A stretch of DNA of 64,000 nucleotides from Asterella californica (lineage: Eukaryota; Streptophyta; Marchantiopsida; Marchantiales; Aytoniaceae): assembly GCA_036924285.1 (NCBI GenBank), contig JAYKYS010000008.1, positions 18,585,001 through 18,649,000 of the forward strand, read 5' to 3'. Below the pieces are notes generated by a model. That model saw only the letters and a list, made by a program, of their open reading frames with translations, was not told the origin of the DNA and ran no database searches. Numbering within the stretch: the first letter of the stretch is position 1; every line of letters starts with the position of its first letter. Below, one piece after another: positions 44,921 through 56,999 of this stretch. Both the position numbers and the translations under genes were made by a program.

Positions 44921-45239
44921 ACAGTGAACGGCGGGACGAAGCAGAAACGGCCAGAGCGTCGTAATAAACTCGCGACGCGTTTAATGCAAGTCGTTAATTT
45001 CAATTCAACGTGCACATCGTTCACCACAAGTCCGTCCTGCCTCTACCGGACCTCATCATACCTTGTATATTTTGTCCCGAAGCTGCCGGTTGTCCTTTTC
45101 CTCGGGCTGCCGCGGCAATCCATCAGCATGCATATTAGGTGCCCTTCAACTTCGACCATGTTTGCTACAGGCTGGTTTTTTACAGGACGTCGTGTACTGG
45201 GACGATATAGAAAGAGGTAAAATCGATATAATTTATTTT

Positions 45240-47890
45240 TTATGACTCGTGGTTATAGCCTACACATATGAGATCCACGAAAATGATCTAGTCGTGAGTT
45301 TGCAGCTTCTTACCATTTTCTGTTTTATTTTGTTTCCTGTAACATAAACTGTATTCTCTGTGGATTGATTACTTACCAACGTGATACATATAAATCTCTG
45401 TAAAAAAAGGATCGAAAACTGAAGAAGAATGTTTAGACCAAGTTTTATGAATGGAGATTCTGTTTTTGTCCTCCGCTCCGACGGCAAACCGGTTAATTAC
45501 GCGTTTACTTTGAAATTTTCTGTATCTGTCATTTCTTTTCTGAAATGAGCAAGAAGCAAAATCCAACACAAAGAGGTCAATTTTTGAGGGAAACGCGAAC
45601 GCATAGGAATGCCATGTGAAGCTGCCATGCGCAAAACATTATGTGTATCTTTCAAAGATAAACACATCATGGATATAAGCATTACAATGAAAAAATATAG
45701 TACAACTCTTGCAAGGGAAAAAGTGCAAGGATCATCATCTAATTAAAAATACAAAATTGAGAGTAATGGATTACTGAAATAGTTAGAAATCATTTTAATA
45801 CAGGATACTTTATGAATCCGATAACCAAAAAAGAATTACTAAATCTATTGTTATGTAATGTGAATATATATGCACATTTAGTGGCTTTTTTTATAGTGAA
45901 AGGCTTGTTTCATGCTATAGGGGAGAAGTAAATAAAACGCAACATGTACTTTGGCTATGACTGGTTATTGTCAATAGCTTTTTATATAGAGGTGGATTCT
46001 TGGAAACACGAGGTGCATTTCACTAAGATTTAACTACATTGAGTAATAAGTGCATGATCTATGTATTTACACTTTTGTGTGATTACTTCGCAGAGTAATG
46101 TCTCCACAAAAAAGAAATCAGTATAGACGCTCACATGACGTAATAAGGTACTAACTTCAGTAGCTAAATACAACCTCCTTCAAACACGATATGGCAACTT
46201 GTAGTATATTGAAGAAGTTCAAAATTTGTATCGAGGATTCTCTTAAACATTATGTTGTACTCCTTCTTTACCGCTGATTTTAAGAAATAATGAGAAAAGT
46301 GTTAGGTGAGCCAATGTTTTATCTTTACTCTCTAGATATTCTCTGCATATTAAGTTGAATTTTTTCGTATGATAATCTGAAAACACAACGAGCCAAGTGT
46401 TAGTGAGTCAATTATTACATCGTTGTAACATAGCATTCATGTCTTATAAGATTAGGATGCATAAAAGTAGTTTATTGAAGATTATGGTTTTTAATATATC
46501 GGAATAATTTCTTTCACAGTGAACTGTCAGTGTTTTATGATATAAGTAAATAAAGTGGAAATCATAAATTCATAATAATAATTTACATTTATGAAAATAT
46601 AAGTGTATACTTGATAGCAGAATCCAAAAATATGAGTCAAAGAACTATTACTACTAAATCAGTTGACTAATAAACACAATTTTGGGAGACATGTATCCTC
46701 TTTGACTTATTTTTATTGTTCTTTGTGACAAGTCATGTTTGGTACTGAACAAGTATATATGATAATGATATTAAACATATTAACTAGCATTAATAGTAAT
46801 ACATAATATTTGATGATATATTCATAATATTTGTATTTTCAAATTATGATTTTATTTGGGAATCATTAATTTTAGTTTCATGTGGATATGTTTTCTCTAG
46901 AAAAAAAAGTATACAAATAAAGGTTTGTACCTAACTCAAGAGGTGATCACAATATACTAAGATGTAATCTTATAACTAAATATTAAGTATTTAGTTTTAG
47001 AGATTGATTTTTGATATCTACAGATAATAAAATCTAAATATTTATTAAAAACAATTATATACTTGCCAAATACCATAATATCATTTCAATAAAGTATTGA
47101 ATATCTTTAAATTCTTCCCTCCAGCATGATGAATTGAATTACTTCTCTACTTTTATTTTGTATTATGAAAAACATTTAGAGGACAAGCTCTCATATCCAT
47201 TCAATCGAAGCATACATAAACTTCATAAGAAGTGTAGCATAAGAAAAGTTATATCATAAGCATATATGCATATATATTCTTCTACTCGTCATGTTGGTCA
47301 TATGTGATCCTCTTAAATTTATTTTACGTACTATTTTGCACTTGATCCATAGTACGTAAAGTATGAACTATACTTATCTCTCAAATCTTTGATCATACGA
47401 CCAATGACCACACGTTACTTCTGTTAACTTAATACAATTGATTGTGTGTTTATATTTGTTTGTATTTTCATGTTTTTAATATCAACATCGGTTAAAATTC
47501 TTAAGATATGGAGTTGCGACTGTGGAATCCATGAGTCTATACTTAGGAGTTGTGAGCTACTGTTTTATTTTCTTTATATTTTAAGATCTATTTCAATATT
47601 AAATATTTTCTCATGAATATTATCTTATAACTTTTTTTATGGGTACTTCGAGGTACAATCATTGTTTAATAATCTATCCACAAGTGACATCTTTGATTGA
47701 ATTTATATAGAACATTATAATGATATTTTTTTCACTTTTTGTTTAGGATGATGAGAGGACCTGATAGTCATCATTTTTGAAATTATTCAACTTTTGAAAT
47801 TCATGTGCATTTATTTTCTCAACTATAATTTGTACATGAATTCTAAGGACGAATTTACACCACATAGGTCTAAGCTATATATTGTTCCAT
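45240..47890. other. AT-rich non-coding stretch
   Basis: No gene, RNA or clear repeat found. Very AT-rich from 46.2 to 47.9 kb. Confidence 0.5.
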
Positions 47891-47894
47891 ACTG

Positions 47895-48165
47895 GTGGAG
47901 TGCAGTCTATGTACCTCCTTGACTGCTCCACACCAAACTCATGTAACTCCTGAAGTTATTGATAGAGAGATAGTCCATGAAGTTCACGGGCTACACTACA
48001 TCAGAGCAGTATACTTTGTGAAGTCCATGGACTACTTTGCACCAAAATGGTGTAGTTTTTGTAGTTCATGAACTCCTCAAGATTAGAGGAGTGAAGTCCA
48101 TGCAACTCATAAACTTCTTCGCATTCAAAGGATGTAGCCTTTGGAGTTTACATATTACTTTTCTC
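47895..48165. repeat. Diverged short tandem repeat around AGTCCATG
   Basis: The phrase GAGTGAAGTCCATG with variants (GAGTGCAGTCTATG, GATAGTCCATGAAG, GTGAAGTCCATGGAC, GTAGTTCATGAACTC) recurs about every 60-80 bp at least five times. Intervening CACCAAA and GTGTAG motifs are partly conserved. It is an old tandem array of unknown role. Confidence 0.6.
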
Positions 48166-48422
48166 TTGACGATAATCATATTTTGAACTTTTTATGATGG
48201 ACATGTTTTTATGTAAGGTTGACCATACATTATTCGAATGACAATACAAAATTGTATATTTACTGATAGTTACTTCTTGACTTATCTATAATTAAAATTA
48301 CTTCACACTAATATATATATTTTGTTGATCAATGGATTTGTGGCCTTATCATGAATGTACAACATTGTACATCAAATTATGTTAACTTCAGTTGTTTTAA
48401 ATATTTCAAATTGCTTTCACGT

Positions 48423-49352
48423 TGTCGTGACGAGAGTCTTTCTTGGGGAGGACGGACCTCCTGACTGTGATTGATCAGACAAACGATCAAAAGAGAAAAC
48501 AGATCCTGCTTCTTGCGTCCACCAAACATAAATTAAACACTCCAATACTCAGATATGTCTTGCAATACTCAAATAAATTTTATTTCAGTGTCGACTCCAC
48601 CACCAAAATCTTCAATCGTAAAAAATCTCCCCTCTCTCTCCTGCGTGCGTCTCCTCTCTCCTCTATCAGTTCTCTGTCCTCTATAAAGTCTCCGTCGAAA
48701 GCTGCCACATGTTAATTAACCTAAAAGAGAAGCCCTTAGCTAAGGTGCCCCCTGCTGTCCTTATAAGCACAATTGCTTATCAGAAGCAACCCCCTAGCTA
48801 AGATGCCCCCTGCTGTCCTTATGCGTACAACATCCTCTTTACTAAGCTTGCCTTTTTTATAGATACACAGCTCCTTTGCTAAGAAGACTCCTTTATTAAT
48901 GAAGGTTTCGTAGCTTCCTTTGCTAAGACGACCCCCTTGATTAATTAACTTGATTAATAAAAGTTTCACGTGCTCTTGATGTCATCTTGATGCCACCCTT
49001 AATATACCACAAGCCATCCAATGTAGGCCGAAGCCCCAACACTTATGGAGCTGCCCCACAGGACTTACAGCTCCTCAATATGCACACCAGGTATCTCCTA
49101 TGGTATATTCACGGTGGCATGCGGAGGCTTAAGTCAGGAAGCCCACGATTAAGAGAGATATCGGTCTCCCGTCCCTAGATATGTAGGACGTGGCTGCATA
49201 TCCAACATAGACTCCTTTCCAGAAGGCCAACATGCCGGAATAGGAACCAGAGACCAAGAGGAGTTGATCCGGAGACCACTTTCCTCCTAGGCATGTGCCC
49301 TATCACTGGGATGGTCTCTGTTTCCTTTCTAAAAGGTTAGTAAATCTGTACA
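48423..49352. mobile_element. LTR-like repeat, copy 2 (probable solo LTR)
   Basis: 930 bp, TGTCGTGACGAG to CTGTACA, homologous throughout to 10610-11326. It is longer because of extra copies of a short module: TTAGCTAAGGTGCCCCCTGC at about 48738 is repeated at about 48795, and further GCTAAG-containing units lie at 48843-48920. A TATAAAG motif at about 48682 could be its promoter. No internal element adjoins it on either side, and the flanking pentamers (CACGT/TATCC) do not match. Confidence 0.7.
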
Positions 49353-50440
49353 TATCCCTATTCCTGAAGAATTTTTTTTGTAAAATCTTTACTAGCTTTT
49401 CCTACACTAACTTCTCTGTGCAACTCCATCTTTAGCGAATAAAGAGTCAAAACTATAGTACTCGCGAACACCTACACACTCAAGCTGTCAGATCATAAGT
49501 CTGAGTTACGAGCTGGAATCAACAGATTTCTCTCTTTTGCATCTTTCACAGTCTAAAATCTATACTAACTATTACCTAGAACATTTTTTGAAGAAACCGG
49601 AAGCACGGACTCCCTCTCCTCGTCGAGCTCTGCATTTTGGAACTTTCGACCCCTTTAGGACGATATTTCATTTCAAGCTAGGGGCAGCTTGTCAAGCATC
49701 GCTCGAGCTTAGCTCCTGCCCAGCTTGATAAGCTACATGGCAGCTTCTTTTACACAACAGAGAAAAAAATATCTTTGCAACTAATTTTCACCGTATAGAC
49801 CCACGTACAACATGATAACGTAAATCTTGAAATTCATGATATTTGAGGTCACTCAACTTTACATGTAATGTAAAGTTGAGTGATCTCAAAACAAAAATCC
49901 ATTAACAAGTACATGCTTGTTGTTAGTTGCTGTTATCACCTGATTTCGTGAAGTACCAAGAGAATTTATTAGAACTTAGGAATAAAGAATGAAGTCTTAC
50001 AAGTGATTATGTTTACAAACCGTTACCATGAACATGATGAATAGGGAAGTTTTAAAGTTTTACTTCAAAAAATATATTTTTACTTCATAACTAAATAATT
50101 CTCTTGCTCAGTAGATTTTTAAGTTTGATGAATGAAGATAATCATTCAATTATCATTACTATCAAACTAGAAATCCATCGAGAATAAAACGAACATTAAG
50201 AGGAGGTGGAATGAAACTTAACTATATATATCTATTATGAAGGTGTATTTTGAAAAATATGAAAGGAAACAACGGTAACAATTGATCGTTATGTGATCAA
50301 GTTATCATAATTGTTATACCAACATTGATCAATTTGGATTGAAAACATGAAGAGTGAGCATAAACGTCTAAATAAAGAAAAACAAATATCAAACGAGGAA
50401 TCATCCCATCGGCCTTCCAGTTAAACCACAAGTAGCACTA
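49353..50440. other. AT-rich non-coding stretch
   Basis: Apart from the hairpin at 49842-49890, nothing supportable. Confidence 0.45.
49842..49890. repeat. Near-perfect 23-bp hairpin with 3-nt loop
   Basis: Arms 49842-49864 (TTTGAGGTCACTCAACTTTA..) and 49868-49890 are complementary except one position that can form a G-U pair. Surrounding DNA shows no related arm, so the palindrome is isolated. Confidence 0.9.
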
Positions 50441-50444
50441 TATA

Positions 50445-50665
50445 AGTTAAGTTAAGTTAAAAGTTAAGTTGTTAACTTGTCCGCTTAATCCCTTCGAGGG
50501 GCATGGGACTGTCCTTTGGGGGTAACCACAGCGTACCTCGGACCAGATTGCACACATAGCACACACAGCAACTTCTTGCACCTCGAACCGGGACCAGGCG
50601 GGCTCGAACCTCAGACCTTTCGCTTAGAAGTCTGAGACCAACCAACTCAGCCACCGATCTTCGGT
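50445..50665 (-). mobile_element. tRNA-derived SINE
   Basis: On the minus strand, box A TGGCTGAGTTGG (50653-50642) and box B GGTTCGAGCCC (50610-50600) match the pol III consensus, in tRNA spacing. The arms around the anticodon region (CTCAGAC ... GTCTGAG) do not form a proper cloverleaf, so this is not a tRNA gene. A 120-bp body follows and ends in a (TTAAC)n tail (50476-50445). Head, body and simple-repeat tail define a SINE; I did not find a clean target duplication. Confidence 0.75.
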
Positions 50666-50899
50666 GGGACGGTAGGATATCCACCAGAATCAGTTTCAGT
50701 TCAAAATTTTGGAGATTAGCTCCGACAGCTAGCTCATCGAAACTGTGCATGTTTGTCATGTTCTTATTCGTTGTCTAAAGTTGATGATATAGGGCTCAAA
50801 ATGATCAGAATCTTGACCTAGAAAATGAGTCGTAGATGTCTTCAAACCGAGATGTGACGGCTGAGAAATAAGTCAAAGAAACAAGTTGTGATGTGAATC

Positions 50900-51165
50900 A
50901 TAAATAAAAAATATACTCTTTTTTGAATTTTGAAAAGTTCTCTTATCGAATAGACTCTTGTTACAATGAGCGAAAATTTGGTTACAATGATCAACTCGCC
51001 TGGAATCAAAATCATTTTCTAGAATTCAGTTTTCAGAGAGAATTTGTCAGAACTTATATCAAAATTATATTTTCCGGTAAAAATTATAGCTTACACCAGG
51101 ATTCAAACACAAAACCTCTTTCTCCTCATGTTCAGACCTCAACCATCTGAGTTATGACGCTCTCT
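50900..51165 (-). mobile_element. Second, more diverged tRNA-derived SINE head
   Basis: The minus strand carries box-A-like ATAACTCAGATGGTT (about 51154-51140) and box-B-like GTTTGAATCCT (51108-51098) at tRNA-like spacing, then an AT-rich body. Key bases have decayed (box B has TTTGA for TTCGA). No tail or duplication is clear. Confidence 0.45.
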
Positions 51166-51169
51166 TTAC

Positions 51170-54100
51170 AATGCTAAGTTACTCCTTATATACCCTACCT
51201 GTGGTTTTAACATAAATTAAAAAGGTGTTATGATGCGACAAGAGACGATTTTCAGAAACAAATGGATTATCAATTTCCTCACAGATTTTCGCCATATGTG
51301 ATGATCTTTCCTTTTTGTTAATTACCTTCTTCAGTTTGACAATTACACGTGAGAATGTTTTCAGACCACTTGATTTGTTCATATAAAGGTCTACAAAATC
51401 AATCGAGATTTCCGTGCCAGCTTTCATTACTAGAAGAATTATTGAGTAGAAAGCATCCGATCTCATGAATGCTAAGTTGAGGATTTTGTTACTATTCAAT
51501 AGAATTCTATTACGTATGTGGCAAAGTATATAGATGTATATAATTCACGTCTTTTTACTCTTGACTAACGTTTTCCAACATTATTTGATTAAAAACCTGC
51601 TCTATACTTAGTTCAAAGTTTTACAAAGCATCTAAAGTCCTCCTTCTCAAAGAAAAAGGTTTCAAGTATTATATGGAAGTATCGAACTATGTAAGTGCTT
51701 ACAGAGTTTGTCCATACAAATACCAGATATATAAACTTGAGCAGAACAGTAACTGGCTCTTGTAATTTATGTATGACGTGTGGTTTATCCAAACAAAGCG
51801 ACAAGTCTGAGGCTGTGCTTAAGGATTATTGGGAACAATTGTCGAAGGTTTATGTGCATCAAACAATATTGTTTCAAACTATATATGCTAATGAACTAAA
51901 CTAATAAACTAATAAACTAATAATATATAAACTAATGGTATGGAGAATTGTTTTATACACTAATATCAAATCAATAATATTTTAATGGATCCTGTTATTG
52001 TTCGTGACATTGTGATGAATAATTTTCCAAAGAAGAGATAGTTCAAGTGATTCATGTGTTTGTCATAAAATTATACATATAGAGATGTGAGTAACTGTCT
52101 TGAGCAAGTGTATAAACTGACGCAAAGATGCACGTTGTATAATATAAGTTCCACTTAGCAAATAAAAGTGATCCAGAAGTTATCGCTTGATAAACTATCG
52201 TTTGTGATAAACCACAATCTGTTTGCACTGTCAGTATCCATATTTTGCGATAAAGTAGTAGTAATAATAATAAATAAATAAATAAATAAGGAATAAATAA
52301 AAGAGAGAAAGAAGGACAAATTGATTAAAATACATGGATGAGCCATCCTTTCCGAGAAGTCCCTCTTCATCACCTTCATCACGAATATACCAACTCAAAG
52401 TTCTTTCTAGTTGGAATATTTACGCACAAATATATAACCTTCCTTGCAGCTAATCTGCACCAGGAGTTCAAAACTGCGGAAAATAATTTTCAGACGTGGG
52501 ATACAGAGCTGGTAATAAGTAGTAATCTAGATTGCGTATAGTTTCAGTTTCGCAATAGGATTGGTGGTAATACATACAATTTTTCGTATTTTAGAGAGGG
52601 GTTTTGGATAAATCATTTTCAGTTTCATATGTGTAGTTTTGAGCATAGCACGTCTCTTCGACTCAATATCTCAAAAGATCATGTTGCTGATGTGAATTCG
52701 AAATAAAGAAATTCTGTAATACTTGTTTTCGAGATGAATCATATACCAGGTAGAAATAAATACTCCATACATTGTATACTCCAAAAAATCCCTTTATGGT
52801 CAAGGTGAATATGCATGGAAATGGTAGTTTTGGAAAATGATCGGTAAAAGACGAATTGACATTTCTGGGACGAGAAATTTTTGGCGGGGATAGTGCGGGA
52901 AGTGCACAGAGGAATGAAGAGCTGGTAGTATACATGATTATTTTGGTGAATATTTTTGTTGAAAAAAAGGTTTTTTCAGCAAGCAAACATTGTGTTACTG
53001 CATAAAAGATATGGATTTCTTTTGCCACTGCATTGAGCACAGTGGAAAGATAATCCAAATCTAAATCTAAACATTTGAATTTAATTTATTAGATTTAAAA
53101 ACTAAATTTAGATACTTATCAGTTGAACATAACACATGGACTATGGTAAAAGGAAAAGCTATAAGCTTTATGAGTTGAAGCTTAACCCCTTCTACTGTGA
53201 GAGAAATATTCCGGATGAATAAAAAAATCTTTAATAATCACATTAATTTATGAACTAGCCATTCTCACAGGAAAGATTACCTCATAAATTAATGTGCATG
53301 CATAATATGAGGAGGTGAATACATGAATATGGTCTCTCTATGGTCAAGGTGAAAGAAAGAGACCAGAAAGAGTTCGTCTGAACTTTTCCGGGAGAACTGG
53401 AGAAATCCTTAGCTTGGACTTCTGTAAAGATCCTACCTTTATCTGCATGAAATTGTACACGCAACAGATTAATCTCATCCGAAAGAAAGATCGGTGAAAA
53501 AGAGAATTCTGTCTTATAGTAGTAAAACGAAATATAAATCTGCTTTTCGAAAAACAAACCAAGATGAAACAAGTTCGATATTCTTCTCATCTCAAAACAC
53601 GAAGTTAACTGAAAATGAGGTTGCTGAATTGCAGCAATAGGCTTTATTCTTTATTTCTTTATTTATGTAAATAACTATTATTATCACGAACCTGAATCAT
53701 TTAATTTTATTTACACGTGAATAAAAAAGCTTATTTGGTGATTTTCATATTTCTCTAAATACTCTATTCATTTACTCCACTCCCAAGAATGTACTATTTT
53801 TGCTAGGCGTTAGCATAGTTATATGCGATTGTAAAAACCAGAATAAACAAGAGAATTTTTATCGTGTAGCGGAACGGATGGAGGTGGAGAATGTAGACAA
53901 GAGGAAAGAAATAGCGAGAATGCATGGATACAGTTGTTGTGAAAACTGAAAAGAGAATAGAAAAAAAAGAGATCGTATAAATTGCTAACACATAGCCTCG
54001 CAATTCCACAAATGGAACTACTTTTTATGTTACCTTCACTTCAATATATAAAGTTTTTAGTCGATGCAGATTGCTCTATACAATAGAGTCTAAAAGAAAC
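51170..54100. other. AT-rich non-coding stretch with a TAAA microsatellite
   Basis: An (AATA)n run lies at 52260-52310. The small inverted sequences at 53225-53300 (CATTAATTTATGA with TCATAAATTAATG) form a long-range stem of 13 bp. No gene found. Confidence 0.5.
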
Positions 54101-54112
54101 CACTAAGCTAAT

Positions 54113-54330
54113 CAGAAATTCACTTTACACGCAAGTCTAATATTTTTATTAGACTTCACTTCACCCCTGTTAACATTGCATTTTGACCGTAACTCTAACT
54201 GGTAACCACAGGTTTAGCACGCCAAAACACCATGTCATCTTAATGCGAAAGTTGGACAATATTTAGCAGTTGTTCAAGATAAGGCATGTGGAAGAATACA
54301 GCAAATCTGCTTGGTAGGGTGAGAGATTTA
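54113..54330. mobile_element. Fragment of CAG-AAATTTACTT MITE family
   Basis: CAGAAATTCACTTTAC, then CACTTCACCCCTGTTAACAT, TTGCATT and GGTAACCACAGGTTTAGCAC, align with the 18224 fragment and with the inner arms of the adjacent element at 54333. The right end is not clear. Confidence 0.45.
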
Positions 54331-54332
54331 GC

Positions 54333-54681
54333 CAGAAATTTATCTAACCCCATTTGTAATATATTTGTCGGATTTGACCTCACCCCTCTTAAATTTACAT
54401 TACTTTACCATATATTTGACTGGCTATAGTAGGTTAAGAAAGTCCAAATGGCACGTCATTAGAATACGAGAAGTGCATGAGCATAACCCAGAATGTTTAA
54501 TTTAAAACGTTTGTATAATAGGTTATCAATAATATTATTTTTTATTTTTCTTAATGTAATATTTTTACATAACGATGAACTTACTAAACTTGCTGTTGTT
54601 ACCTAGGGGTGTAGTCAAACAACGTAAAGTTAAAAGGGTGAGGTCAAGTCGAACAAAGGGGTAGGACCAAGTAAATTTCTG
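54333..54681. mobile_element. MITE of CAG-AAATTTACTT family
   Basis: The termini CAGAAATTTATC and (inverted) CAGAAATTTACTTGGTCC continue inward through TTGACCTCACCC and ACTTTAC-like motifs for about 80 bp per arm. The element is 349 bp and non-coding. Its right end resembles that of the MITE at 22373-22804 (CAG-AATTTACTTG-TCC), suggesting one superfamily. No matching target duplication found. Confidence 0.65.
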
Positions 54682-54699
54682 CAGACAGCAACAGAAGAT

Positions 54700-55690
54700 A
54701 ATAGAGAACAATCGTACAGTAGTAACTAGACTCTGACCTTGGGTTAGATAGTGGTTATAGCAGGTTATGGAAAAAAGATACGCACCACAGTACATAGATA
54801 ATACAGCTAAACTACATGTCGAGGATGACAAAGCGTTGGTTTATTAGTTACTGCTCAGATATCGACCAGTAGGTGGCAGGAGCAGACTTGTCTATTACAG
54901 TCAGCAGCGGTAGGGTGAAACAGCGTAGTCACCAACAACAAGAAGGAAATGAAGCTATACTAAATTTTACAAAGATTAACATTATTTAAGGTAAAACTGA
55001 CAATTAAGTAGAAATGTATAAAGTAAGATTTAACTCAAAACTTTTACAAACTCACTCAATGAACTAAACCAAAAAGATGACTTACTTGATGACATAATCT
55101 AAACTGATCAGAGAAGATAAAAAGAATAATCCTGAATGAAAACTGAATGAAATTTGAGTTACAGGTTACTAGCCTCTTTTCTTTTAAGAAACTGTACATA
55201 ACAAATTTCAAGATTTATAATTGTTTACTCATATTATTTAAATGTAGATAAACTCAATATTTAGCACTGTAAATATATTATATTTTTATTAATATGATTA
55301 ATAAGTGTCACTCACACTAAATACGGTAGATAGTGTAGAGAGAAAGTAAGACAGTGACTGAACTTTCGAAGCTTGCCAGATTTGGTGGACAGTTCGAAGA
55401 GTGACGAGGGCTGGGGGCTAAGGGAGATTCAAACGTCTAAAAATGGCGGAACTCAAGTTCGAATCCATAATTAGGTCAGGTAGACAAGGGCTTGGGACAA
55501 CGGTAGAACGGATGTACGATCCGGAACGAAGTTGTCGGTGTGTGGTTACGATGATTATAAAGCTCCTCAGGCCTGCAACACGTCATGATGCATAAACGGT
55601 ACTGTAAGTGACCATTCGAATATGTCCTACAGTACGAGCCTACTACGAGGATTTTGTGAGCTCTACTTAATTAAACTCTAACGTACGATA
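54700..55690. other. Non-coding stretch
   Basis: Mostly AT-rich. A box-B-like AGTTCGAATCC at about 55455 has no convincing box A, so I do not call a SINE. Confidence 0.4.
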
Positions 55691-56765
55691 ACATGTGACT
55701 TCAAAGGAGTGCCGTACTTCCTCTATGTCGAGGTCAGCTAGCAGGCCTTGTACTGTACTGTACTGTAGCGTTCTGGTAGTTGACACCACCCCCACTCTCG
55801 AGTTCTCGAGTCTCGACTCCAGCGGGCGCCGGCATAGTTTCATCTCTCTGCGGCTCTCGTTCCTGCTTCGGCCTCTGGGTCGAGCTACCATGACGGCCCA
55901 CCTCGTCTCCAATATCGTTGCGCCGGCAGTTTGCACTAACTGTGTTACAGTAAACTACTGTAGAGTTACAGAACAGAGCACTTTCAGTTTAGTTTGGGGC
56001 CAGAGGTAGACTGCAGTACGGATCGGGTAATGGGGCGGGCGATAGGGCGGGCAGGTAACTCTGGACCGCTCAGATTTAGTACAATGGTCCTACTAAATCT
56101 GAGCGGTCCAGAGTTTTATCGAACGTGTGCTGTTGAAAGGGTTCGAGAATACTCGTCTTATTCTGAGAATCTGATGTACTTGGGGGAGAAGTTACTGTAA
56201 GAAGTATGCTGTTGATACGTTAGGGATCAGCACCTCCACTATCACCCTGTCTCGCGACTGCGCAGGACTCTCTGCTAATTGCCTACCGGCTAACGATATG
56301 AATAGGGAAAGGACTCTCTCCTAACTAGGTACAGTCACTTGGTTGCCCACTTGGTATATTGTGGCAGAAATAGAGATCCTACATTTCAGGGAAACCTGGA
56401 ACCGGCGCTTCCCGGTGGACATTGAACTGGGATTGACGGATTAGTTTACGGAGGGTTAACCGGCAAGTAGAGAGTGGAGAGAAGTGGTCCCGTTCTTCTG
56501 GTCAAGTCTTCAGTAAGTACACGTTCAGTTGTTCGGGAAAAAGTTTCACCGCATCGGAACCGGCGGCGTGCCAAGCGAGGGAGATTCGATAAATTTGCCA
56601 TATTGGCCGTGCACTAACAGAGAGTCTGTCTGGCACGTGCTGGACTTCCGGGTGGGGGACTGCTTTACTGATGCTGCTACCCTAGGCAGCAGCAGACCCG
56701 CATCGTGCACGTCGAATCTGAACGAAGCGGGCACCGTGCTCAGGAGAAATCGATAAACTGCCGGT
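55690..56765. other. GC-rich island with a perfect 25-bp hairpin, no gene identified
   Basis: Composition changes to about 50-55% G+C with several medium open frames on both strands (for example 55695-56009 and 56529-56756), none with a known domain. It includes a triple TGTAC-TGTAC-TGTAC run (55750) and the hairpin at 56057-56115. It may be an inserted fragment of organelle or mobile DNA, or a decayed gene. Confidence 0.45.
56057..56115. repeat. Perfect 25-bp inverted repeat, 9-nt loop
   Basis: Arm 56057-56081 (starting AACTCTGGACCGCTCAG) is the exact reverse complement of 56091-56115. The loop is CAATGGTCC. The absence of any mismatch in AT-rich, decaying DNA suggests recent origin or selection. 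Confidence 0.97.
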
Positions 56766-56999
56766 AGTTTGTAGCGTGGGTCGGAATATGATTTTCATTT
56801 TCGACACGTCCAAACGTAACATTCTTTTAATGGATATTCTTTTTCGCAGCATAGCTTTACATTTCGATATATTTTCGAAAGTTAATGTGAGTTCAGAGTT
56901 CCATAATTCTTGCCAGACAGTTGGCCGGTTTCCTATCTCTAAAATATGCTGCGGAACCATCAAACAAAGTAAAAATTTTCACTTGCGATCATCCCAATC

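Noticed and set aside
44219..45220. 333-codon plus-strand ORF (Gln/Glu/Lys/Arg/Thr-rich)
   Set aside because: It lies over a diverged tandem array that is open in several frames on both strands. The sequence is repetitive and low-complexity with no domain, so openness is explained by base composition.
50590..50665. tRNA gene on the minus strand
   Set aside because: Boxes A and B are good but acceptor and anticodon stems do not pair, and a SINE body and tail follow.
55380..55480. Third SINE/tRNA-like head (AGTTCGAATCC)
   Set aside because: No convincing box A at the expected distance and no tail.
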